Assembly (NCBI GenBank): GCA_027000685.1
Contig: JALTNN010000029.1
Span: forward strand, 1-6,404
Reading direction: 5' to 3'
Length of the DNA: 6,404 bases
Origin: Microcaldota archaeon
GTDB lineage: Archaea; Iainarchaeota; Iainarchaeia; JAADDC01
Shown in pieces: positions 1 through 5,350 of the stretch; within the stretch, counting starts at the first letter, position 1, and each line of letters starts with the position of its first letter. Made by a program: the position numbers and the translations under genes. The notes beneath the pieces are model-generated. The model had not been told where the DNA came from. It searched no databases and saw only the letters and a list, made by a program, of their open reading frames with translations.

Positions 1-111
1 ATAGAGGATGTGAGGGCCTTTATGAGGGACTTCTGGAGGGCAAAGAAGATGTTCGAAAAGCTGAAGAAGGGGAAGAACCTCCAGAAGCTTCTACGGAGGA
101 TGGGAATGTGA
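1..111 (+). CDS. srp54: C-terminal end of signal recognition particle protein SRP54 (5' truncated)
   Basis: Only the last 36 codons are in the window. They read through from the left edge in frame 1 to a TGA. The tail begins IEDVRAFMRDF, continues with a lysine-rich amphipathic stretch (KKMFEKLKKGKNL) and ends LLRRMGM. This matches the end of the archaeal SRP54 M domain, which binds 7S RNA and signal sequences: a VREF/VRxL-like helix, then a basic Met-containing helix and a glycine-lysine patch. As known for archaea, srp54 often lies just upstream of pus10, and pus10 follows two genes later here, which supports the call. The GTPase (NG) domain would lie off the left edge. The stop overlaps the next start by four bases (GTGA), so translation is probably coupled. 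The tail is short and basic, so identification rests on pattern plus context and is not certain. Confidence 0.7.
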   Translation: MEDVRAFMRDFWRAKKMFEKLKKGKNLQKLLRRMGM

Positions 112-629
112 GGGTATTCCACCTCCTCACGGGAGGATACGCAGGGGAGTTCAGGTTGAACGAGATGACGAAGGGGAGAATGGACGAGGTGGCAAGGTTT
201 ATACATAACGCCCTCTTCCTCTCGCACACCATACGGAGGGATGTGATCGTGAAGGTGACGCTCTTCAACGGCCCACTCGCTCCGATCACCATATCTATCC
301 GTGGCGACTTCGTGAGGGGTCTCCACCCGGACGAGAGGAGCATCGGTGGGTTCCTTAGGGAGGTGATGAGGAGGTTCAGGGAGAGGGAGAGACAGCTTCC
401 TGGAACGGAGGTTATGGAGGGATACGAGCTCCCGGAAGGGACGGTGCTCGACGAGGGTGGTGAGAGGAGAATGCCGAGGACGTCATACTTCTACGTAGGG
501 GGACCCGAGGGTTTCCCCGTGGAGCCGCCGGGCGAGAGGGTCTCCCTCGGGGGGAAGGTCTATACGGCATCCCAGACGGTGGCCATAGTGAACTACCTCC
601 TGGACGTGGGAGTATGGAGGATCGAATGA
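108..629 (+). CDS. trmY: tRNA (pseudouridine54-N1)-methyltransferase TrmY
   Basis: A 173-residue protein of the COG1901/DUF358 SPOUT methyltransferase family. It uses S-adenosylmethionine to convert pseudouridine 54 of the tRNA T-loop to N1-methylpseudouridine in the cytoplasm. Family blocks visible in order: the N-terminal MRVFHLLTGGYAGEF strand-loop, NALFLSHTIRRDV (34-46), a hydrophobic strand TISIRG (61-66), LHPDERS (72-78) and a basic helix. Near the C-terminus is the trefoil-knot cofactor region, YFYVGGPEGFP (127-137) and SQTVAIVNYLLD (155-166). The protein is slightly shorter than the usual ~190-205 residues but no block is missing. The GTG start is fixed by the SD GGAGGA at 95-100, seven bases upstream, and by the GTGA overlap with the preceding stop. 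Its substrate is made by Pus10, encoded immediately downstream. Confidence 0.9.
   Translation: MRVFHLLTGGYAGEFRLNEMTKGRMDEVARFIHNALFLSHTIRRDVIVKVTLFNGPLAPITISIRGDFVRGLHPDERSIGGFLREVMRRFRERERQLPGTEVMEGYELPEGTVLDEGGERRMPRTSYFYVGGPEGFPVEPPGERVSLGGKVYTASQTVAIVNYLLDVGVWRIE
616..622 (+). promoter_or_regulatory. Shine-Dalgarno sequence for pus10
   Basis: GGAGGAT lies inside the last codons of trmY. It is six bases before the ATG at 629 and three before the ATG at 626. It lies downstream of the in-frame ATG at 614, which has only a weak GGGAG directly against it. This favours 629 (or 626) over 614 as the pus10 start and ties pus10 translation to trmY termination. Confidence 0.65.
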
Positions 630-1819
630 TGGCCCTGCAGAGACTCGCGAAGGAGTACCCCATATGCGACGAGTGTATAGGGAGGATGTTCCCGGAGGTG
701 GAGGGAGAGAATAACAGGGAGAGGGGGAGGAAGGTGAGGGAAATTTTAGGTCTTAGAGAGACGGAGGGGTGTGCGTTCTGCAGGGGAATATTCCAGAGGC
801 TTGACGAGATTGTGGAGAGATTTGACCCGAACCTCTACGAGTTCAGGACGTTCGTCCTCGGCACAAGGCTCGATAAGGAGCTCGTAAAGATGGAAGAGCT
901 CCTGTGGGAGAGGCTGGGAGTCGTCGAGGGTGTGGAGACGCTCAAGAAGAACATAAACAGGGAGCTCGGGAAGAGGATAGCGGAGAGATATGGTAAGCTC
1001 CACGATCCGGTGAACCCCGATATGGAGATAGTCTTCGTGACGGAGACCGAGAGGTTCGAGTATCATCCGAAGCCCCTCTACCTCTACGGGCGGTACAGAA
1101 AGCACGCGCCCATGCCGCAGTCAAAGTGGCCCTGCAGGTACTGCAAGGGGAGTGGCTGTGAGAGGTGCGACTACACGGGAAGACAGTGGAGGGAGACCGT
1201 TGAGTACTACATCGCAGATGTCCTCCTCGGGCTCACCATGGGAAAGGGGACGAGGCTCCACGCCGCGGGCAGGGAGGACATTGACGCGAGGATGCTGGGG
1301 AATGGTAGGCCGTTCGTCATAGAGGTCATTGAGCCAAGGAAGAGGTACATAGACCTCGAGGAGGCTGTAAGGGAGATAAACAACCACGGAGGGGGAAAGG
1401 TGGAGGTTCTGTGTTTGAGGCCCTCCTCTAAACGGGAGGCGAGGGAGCTGAAGGAAGCGAAGTTCGAGAAGGTGTATGTGGCACACGTGAGGTGCAGGGG
1501 AGGGATCACGGAGGAGGAACTGGAAGAGTTGAAGGAGCTCGAGGGCGTCATCATATCCCAGAGGACGCCGGAGAGGATAGCGCACAGGAGGAGCGACAGG
1601 GTGAGGAGGAGAAGGGTGAAGAGACTTTCCTGGAGGGTCACGGGGACCCACACGTTCGATCTCGTCATAGAGGCCGAGCACGGCCTCTACATACGCGAGT
1701 TCGTGTCAGGGGATGGCGGGAGAACAAGGCCGTCGGTGAGCGAGGTTCTCGGGAAGCCCTGCTTCGTCGAGCTCCTCGATGTGGTGGAGGTGAGAGGTGG
1801 GGAGGAGTGTGGTGGTTGA
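629..1819 (+). CDS. pus10: tRNA pseudouridine(54/55) synthase Pus10
   Basis: 396 residues from the preferred start (in-frame alternatives at 626 and 614). Pus10 isomerises U54, and in many archaea U55, of tRNA to pseudouridine. Visible domains: an N-terminal zinc-binding/THUMP-containing module with Cys pairs C13/C16 (PICDECIGR) and C48/C51 (GCAFCRG); a second four-Cys knot C169, C172, C177, C180 (CRYCKGSGCERC), which resembles DnaJ-type knots and is typical of archaeal Pus10; then the pseudouridine synthase fold. The catalytic motif is HAAGREDIDARMLGNGRPFV (211-230), with the GRED aspartate D217 as the likely nucleophile. The closing motif LYIREFVSGDGGRTRPSV is also present. Length is in the family range. 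Starting at 629 leaves 12 residues before the first Cys, as I recall for other archaeal Pus10 proteins. The first base of this ATG is the last base of the trmY stop (TGATG). Confidence 0.93.
   Translation: MALQRLAKEYPICDECIGRMFPEVEGENNRERGRKVREILGLRETEGCAFCRGIFQRLDEIVERFDPNLYEFRTFVLGTRLDKELVKMEELLWERLGVVEGVETLKKNINRELGKRIAERYGKLHDPVNPDMEIVFVTETERFEYHPKPLYLYGRYRKHAPMPQSKWPCRYCKGSGCERCDYTGRQWRETVEYYIADVLLGLTMGKGTRLHAAGREDIDARMLGNGRPFVIEVIEPRKRYIDLEEAVREINNHGGGKVEVLCLRPSSKREARELKEAKFEKVYVAHVRCRGGITEEELEELKELEGVIISQRTPERIAHRRSDRVRRRRVKRLSWRVTGTHTFDLVIEAEHGLYIREFVSGDGGRTRPSVSEVLGKPCFVELLDVVEVRGGEECGG
1786..1800 (+). promoter_or_regulatory. Shine-Dalgarno region for the A24 peptidase
   Basis: GGAGGTGA (1786-1793) is followed closely by AGGTGG (1795-1800), six bases before the GTG at 1807. 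A further GGAGG at 1801-1805 stands ten bases before an in-frame TTG at 1816, so the start could be at either codon. Both starts precede the first catalytic aspartate codon at 1846. The whole region is inside the end of pus10. Confidence 0.45.
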
Positions 1820-2490
1820 CAATCCCCCTCGTGGGGGGCGTGTGGGATGTATTCACGGGCGACATCCCTGACTGGATCACCGTACCGATTATAACAGTCG
1901 GTGCGGTGTGGTCCGTGCTGAAGTCGCCCGTCTCGCTCCTCCTCATGCTCCTCTTTGGTCTGACGGGATACGTCCTCTACAGGTTCGGGGTTGTGGGTGG
2001 AGGTGATATCCTCCTCGTGCTCGCCGTTACACCTTTTATACATAACACACTTCCCCTCGCACCCTTCCTCCTCTTCTTCCTCTCCCTCGCCCTATCCACT
2101 GCCTTCTACGGGGTGTTCTTCTCCATACTCCAGGGGAAGTTCCTGCGCGTCATACCCGTCCCTTTCCTCCCGCCCGTAATTGCCCTTCTCTACGGGATCC
2201 TCCTCATGGGCCTCGTTGACAGAGGTTACTTCGTCAGGGAAAAGGGGATAGACGAGCTCGAGGAGGAAGACGTACTCGCAGAGCCTGTGGAAGGCTTTCC
2301 AAAGATGGTGGTAGAGAAGGGGGACGTGGAAAGGTTGAAGAGGCTTGGAGTGAAGAGTGTTAAGGTGCTCGTAAACCTTCCGAGGATGGGGCCGTTCATA
2401 TTCCTTGCAGGTCTCCTCTTAGAACTCTACACATCGAACCCTTCCCTCATCTTACCTCTTCTGGCGAGAGGCCTATTCCCCTTATCCTGA
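1807..2490 (+). CDS. Archaeal A24-family (GxGD) prepilin/prearchaellin-type signal peptidase
   Basis: About 227 residues, strongly hydrophobic with roughly six predicted membrane segments. A24 aspartyl proteases cleave the class III signal peptides of archaellins and type IV pilin-like proteins at the cytoplasmic membrane face. The first catalytic aspartate is D14 in WDVFTGDIPDW, the usual Asp just after the first membrane segment and before an I-P-D/N-W motif. The second is D67 in VVGGGDILL, the GxGD motif. After the membrane core, a charged segment (FVREKGIDELEEEDV, ~142-156) leads to a soluble stretch and a last hydrophobic segment (~195-207). This resembles the archaeal A24 C-terminal domain (Arc_PepC type). 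There is no cysteine-rich N-methyltransferase domain as in bacterial PilD. The reading frame stays open far upstream, but that part is out-of-frame pus10 coding sequence; GTG 1807 or TTG 1816 gives a normal N-terminus. No pilin or archaellin gene is nearby, so the substrate is unknown. The 3' end overlaps convergent rtcA by 44 bases. Confidence 0.82.
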   Translation: MWWLTIPLVGGVWDVFTGDIPDWITVPIITVGAVWSVLKSPVSLLLMLLFGLTGYVLYRFGVVGGGDILLVLAVTPFIHNTLPLAPFLLFFLSLALSTAFYGVFFSILQGKFLRVIPVPFLPPVIALLYGILLMGLVDRGYFVREKGIDELEEEDVLAEPVEGFPKMVVEKGDVERLKRLGVKSVKVLVNLPRMGPFIFLAGLLLELYTSNPSLILPLLARGLFPLS

Positions 2491-3505
2491 CGATGCTCGG
2501 TTTTCCAAGCCCTCCCTCCACCTCGTACTCCACGCCAAGGATCTTCTCGACAAGGAGCAGGTTCGTGTAGGCGTGGAGTGTGAGCTGGGACGTGTAGAAC
2601 TCGGACGTTCCGTCGGCGAGGGCGAGGAACGGGATGACCTGATCCCCCATGTGTCTATCAAGGGGTGCGAGGGAGTCGAGCTCCCTGAGAAGGTGGTTCG
2701 CCGCCCTCTTCCCCACCACTTCAGCGGGTACGCCCTTCGCACCGAGGGACGAAGACCCTATGTAGGTCTCCTCCACCCAGAGGGTTATGGACGTTCCGGG
2801 GGAGAGGACTTCAGAGCGGGACCTGTACTCGACACTTACCTCTGCTTCGAGCCCGCTCTTCTGAAGCGTTCGGATGGCTGATCTCGCCTGGCGGTCCGCA
2901 ATTTCCTTCGGAAGCCCTCCGACCACTGAGTTCCCCCTCACCGTGATATCTGTAGGTCTCTCGAGAAGCCTGACGGTTCGGAGTGGAGAGGCGAGGGGCT
3001 TCACCTCGAGGAGGATGGCTCCGCCTCCGGCCGGATAGAACCCCCTCCGGAGGAGAGTGGCGTTCACCTCCCCTCCGACGTCCCTCACGAAGCGCAGGAA
3101 GACGTTCTTCATGTAGTCAAAGGTGGGGGCCATTTCAACGTCCGTCCCCCCTATTATCTTTACCCTGGAGGGCTCGGGAGCGAAGAGGAGGGGTAGGAGG
3201 ATCGTCTGGACAACGAGGGTGGCCGCACCTGCTGTGCCCACGTTCGCAGTGAGCGTGATCCCCCTTAACTTACCGGGATAGAACTCCACCGTGAGGGAGT
3301 CAAGGCGTGCCCCCTCACTCTTCCCCCCTGTTATCTTCTCGACGAGCTGAAGCCCGAGGAGGTGCTGGGGTCTCAAACCGGGCTTTGCCCTCTTCTTACG
3401 GACGTTCACGAGCTTAACAGGCTTTCCTGTGACCGAAGAAAGGGCAAGTGCTGTCCTGAGAACCTGTCCTCCGCCCTCACCCATGCTACCGTCTATCTCT
3501 ATCAC
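2447..3505 (-). CDS. rtcA: RNA 3'-terminal phosphate cyclase RtcA
   Basis: 352 residues. RtcA uses ATP to convert an RNA 3'-phosphate to a 2',3'-cyclic phosphate through an enzyme-AMP intermediate. The family signature runs the full length: IEIDGSMGEGGGQVLRTALALS at the N-terminus, KKRAKPGLRPQHL (37-49), GGTDVEMAPTFDY (119-131), RRGFYPAGGGAILLEV (153-168), HMGDQVIPFLAL (285-296) and TLHAYTNLLLVEKIL near the end. H311 in that last motif matches the nucleophilic histidine (His309 of the E. coli enzyme). The start is GTG; the conserved IEIDGS directly after it leaves no later alternative. No SD precedes it, but an AT-rich box lies 27-28 bases upstream, which suggests a leaderless message. The last codons overlap the convergent A24 peptidase gene. 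No RtcB ligase gene is seen in the window. Confidence 0.95.
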   Translation of the reverse strand: MIEIDGSMGEGGGQVLRTALALSSVTGKPVKLVNVRKKRAKPGLRPQHLLGLQLVEKITGGKSEGARLDSLTVEFYPGKLRGITLTANVGTAGAATLVVQTILLPLLFAPEPSRVKIIGGTDVEMAPTFDYMKNVFLRFVRDVGGEVNATLLRRGFYPAGGGAILLEVKPLASPLRTVRLLERPTDITVRGNSVVGGLPKEIADRQARSAIRTLQKSGLEAEVSVEYRSRSEVLSPGTSITLWVEETYIGSSSLGAKGVPAEVVGKRAANHLLRELDSLAPLDRHMGDQVIPFLALADGTSEFYTSQLTLHAYTNLLLVEKILGVEYEVEGGLGKPSIVRIRGIGLSPEEVR

Positions 3506-3528
3506 GAAAATAATATTGTGGAAAATGG

Positions 3529-3536
3529 CTTTTATC
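3529..3536 (-). promoter_or_regulatory. Probable TATA box of rtcA, overlapping the GGGP synthase stop codon
   Basis: On the minus strand the sequence is GATAAAAG, centred 27-28 bases before the rtcA GTG, with purine-rich bases (CGAGA) on its upstream side where BRE would lie. The TAA of the preceding gene (3532-3534) is part of the box. With no SD before rtcA, this spacing would place transcription initiation at or next to the start codon. The assignment rests on motif and spacing only. Confidence 0.45.
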
Positions 3537-4290
3537 TCGTGGCGGAGTGGATGGCGTCCGCGAACCTCCTCACGGTTTTCCTCACGTCATCTACAAGTTC
3601 CACGATGGTACCCGTGACGATGATGTCCGCGCCCGCCTTCACCTTTGAGAGGGCCGTCTCGGGGTCCCTTATCCCACCGCCCACGATGAGGTAGGGAAAG
3701 TCCCCTATGGCCCTTTTAACGGTCGAAATTATCCCGTCGTCAACGGGGTAGGACGCCCCCGAGCCCGCCTCGAGATATACCATCCTGAAGCCGATGAACT
3801 TGGCGGCGAGGGCGTAGGTGGCGGCGAGGGACGGCTTCCTCCTCGGGAGTGGTCTCGCGTCTCCCACCCATCCCGCCGCCGTCTCCTGTCCCGGCTCCGT
3901 TATGAGGTAGGCCGTAGGTATCACCTCGAGCCCGTATCTCAGTAAAATGGGTGCTGCGAGGGCCTGCACACCAGAGATGTAATAGGGGTTCCTCGAGTTG
4001 AGGAGAGAGATGTAGAGGATGGCGTCCGCGTACTTCGATATCCCGGATATGTCCCCCGGGAAGAGCACGACGGGTATGTCCACGCTCTCCTTGATGGACT
4101 TCACCACGGAGTCGAGTATTTCCCCCTGAACTCCAACTGTTCCTCCTATGAGAATGAGGTCTGCTCCGCCCTCCTCAACTTCCTCCGCCACCTTCGGGGC
4201 GACGTCGTAGCCCGTCTCGTCGGGGTCTATGAGGACGAAGTAGAGGGGGTGTTCCTCAAGCTTTTCCTCGATGTACCTCCACACTTTCAT
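3532..4290 (-). CDS. Geranylgeranylglyceryl phosphate synthase (GGGP synthase, group II)
   Basis: 252 residues. It joins geranylgeranyl diphosphate to sn-glycerol-1-phosphate, forming the first ether bond of archaeal membrane lipids. It is a TIM-barrel prenyltransferase of the PcrB/GGGPS family. Visible motifs: LIDPDE (20-25, with the Mg2+/diphosphate-side aspartate D22), LIGGTVGV (47-54), YLEAGSGA (172-179), LIVGGGIRDP (201-210) and GADIIVTGT (220-228); the last two form the standard phosphate-binding loops. YLEAGSGA rather than YLEYSG marks group II. The frame is open upstream to 4482, but ATG 4290 is chosen because it has the SD GGAGGTG (4305-4299) eight bases upstream, overlaps the egsA stop as ATGA, and yields the family's normal N-terminus and length. 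Its substrate is the product of EgsA, encoded directly upstream. Confidence 0.95.
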   Translation of the reverse strand: MKVWRYIEEKLEEHPLYFVLIDPDETGYDVAPKVAEEVEEGGADLILIGGTVGVQGEILDSVVKSIKESVDIPVVLFPGDISGISKYADAILYISLLNSRNPYYISGVQALAAPILLRYGLEVIPTAYLITEPGQETAAGWVGDARPLPRRKPSLAATYALAAKFIGFRMVYLEAGSGASYPVDDGIISTVKRAIGDFPYLIVGGGIRDPETALSKVKAGADIIVTGTIVELVDDVRKTVRRFADAIHSATR

Positions 4291-5294
4291 ACCATTTCCA
4301 CCTCCTCGAGGATCGTGAGAACTTTCTTCCTCGTGAGCTCCACCTCGTTGAGAATGGTGTATCGGTTTCTTAAAGATGGTGCGAGGAGAACGGCATCTGC
4401 GAAAAGATCGGGATCCACGTGTATCTCCTCCAGGGTGGTAGGGTGACCTGCCTCCGAGAGCACTCTCCTCACGTATCCCCACCTCCTACGCTGGAGATAG
4501 GCCGTAAAAACGGTACTTACACCTACCTGGAGGCCGTGCAGGCCTGGTCTCTCCCCGTTCCGGATCCTGATTATATCTATGGCGTGGGATATGAGGTGTT
4601 CGGATCCCGAGGCGGGGCGAGAGGATCTCTGTATTCCTATCCCTCCTCCGGATAGTATTAGGGACTCGAGGAGGACGTGGACGCCGTGGGGCGTGAGGAG
4701 CCTCCTCCTATCCTTCACCACGTGGTTGAAGGCGAATACCATGAGGCGGGAGGTGAGGTGGCCGAAGTACTCACCGGTCCTCCTGTGGCCCAGCCACCAG
4801 TCATAGACGGAGGAGTACTTGGAGACCACGTCCCCGTATCCGGAGAGGATGTAGTCCCTCGGGGACCTCGCCACAACGTCGAAGTCTATGAGGATGAGGA
4901 TGGGTGGTGAGTGTATGAGGGAAAGCCTCCCGTCCTCCGTGTAGAGGGATATTGACGGGGATGCAATACCATCGGAGGAGGGGAGCGTCGGAACGAGGAT
5001 GTAGGGCTTCCCTGTTTTTAAGGACAGGTACTTGGCGGCGTCAAGATTTTTCCCCCCTCCGATCCCCACTATGACGTCAGAGTCAGGCAGGTCTATGGTG
5101 TCGAGGTGTTCCTTCATCGAGCTCTCGACAATGACGCTCTCACCGGGTGAATAACGCGCTGTGTATCTCCCCACAATGTAAACGGGTCTCCTGAACCCGA
5201 GCCTCTCTACCTCCTCCTCTATCCTATCGATGACACCCCTCCCCAGCACGATACGGTGCGGGAGCTCCATGATGTAGAGGTCCTTTATGTCCAT
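4287..5294 (-). CDS. egsA: sn-glycerol-1-phosphate dehydrogenase
   Basis: 335 residues. It reduces dihydroxyacetone phosphate to sn-glycerol-1-phosphate with NAD(P)H, setting the archaeal stereochemistry of the lipid backbone. It belongs to the iron/glycerol-type dehydrogenase superfamily: an N-terminal Rossmann-like half with IVGIGGGKNLDAAKY (75-89) binding the dinucleotide, TLPSSDGIASPSISL (103-117), and a helical C-terminal half. Probable Zn2+ ligands are D155 (SGYGDVVSKY), H233 (GSEHLISHAID) and H253 (PGLHGLQVG), the expected Asp-His-His triad. ATG 5294 has no SD but has a TATA-like box 28 bases upstream, consistent with a leaderless transcript. A second ATG at 5270 (MELPHRIVLG) would also give a plausible N-terminus. 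The gene ends in an ATGA overlap with GGGP synthase, the next enzyme of the pathway. Confidence 0.95.
   Translation of the reverse strand: MDIKDLYIMELPHRIVLGRGVIDRIEEEVERLGFRRPVYIVGRYTARYSPGESVIVESSMKEHLDTIDLPDSDVIVGIGGGKNLDAAKYLSLKTGKPYILVPTLPSSDGIASPSISLYTEDGRLSLIHSPPILILIDFDVVARSPRDYILSGYGDVVSKYSSVYDWWLGHRRTGEYFGHLTSRLMVFAFNHVVKDRRRLLTPHGVHVLLESLILSGGGIGIQRSSRPASGSEHLISHAIDIIRIRNGERPGLHGLQVGVSTVFTAYLQRRRWGYVRRVLSEAGHPTTLEEIHVDPDLFADAVLLAPSLRNRYTILNEVELTRKKVLTILEEVEMV
4299..4305 (-). promoter_or_regulatory. Shine-Dalgarno sequence for GGGP synthase
   Basis: GGAGGTG on the minus strand lies within the last codons of egsA (encoding EEVE), eight bases before ATG 4290. It decides the start in favour of 4290 over upstream in-frame codons and indicates coupled translation. 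Confidence 0.7.
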
Positions 5295-5318
5295 CCAGAG
5301 GATGGGCGGGGGCGGGGG

Positions 5319-5325
5319 TTTTAAG
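5319..5325 (-). promoter_or_regulatory. Probable TATA box of egsA
   Basis: CTTAAAA on the minus strand is centred 28 bases before ATG 5294. It stands out as the AT-rich island in the C-rich (minus strand) 56-base gap between the DP2-like gene and egsA. No SD lies between it and the ATG. The spacing fits a leaderless archaeal transcript beginning at the start codon. No clear BRE is visible (the flank is CAACC), so the box is weaker than the rtcA one. Confidence 0.4.
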
Positions 5326-5350
5326 GGTTGTGTGGGAAATCGGCGATGGT

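Noticed and set aside
1121..1681. Long open frame antisense to pus10
   Set aside because: The translation is Pro/Leu/Arg-rich, typical of the reverse of a GC-rich, Glu/Arg-rich gene. No SD or family motif, and the sense strand is fully explained by Pus10.
1492..1806. Upstream in-frame extension of the A24 peptidase frame inside pus10
   Set aside because: It encodes a low-complexity Arg/Gly/Glu-rich stretch with no family similarity, lies in the well-conserved end of pus10, and would put a non-membrane tail before the first catalytic Asp. It is a shadow of pus10.
2447..3505. rtcA as part of an RtcA-RtcB RNA repair operon
   Set aside because: No RtcB ligase or other RNA repair gene is in the window; the neighbours are lipid synthesis and a membrane peptidase, and rtcA appears to have its own promoter.
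4291..4482. N-terminal extension of GGGP synthase to an upstream start
   Set aside because: The extra 64 codons are inside egsA, are Arg/Ser/Gly-rich, and precede a strong SD plus ATGA start that gives the normal family N-terminus.
5295..5350. Possible small RNA or G-quadruplex in the G-rich gap upstream of egsA
   Set aside because: G runs are present (GGGCGGGGGCGGGGG on the plus strand), but the gap is only 56 bases, no stem-loop is evident, and it is adequately explained as a terminator-promoter spacer. A quadruplex cannot be excluded.
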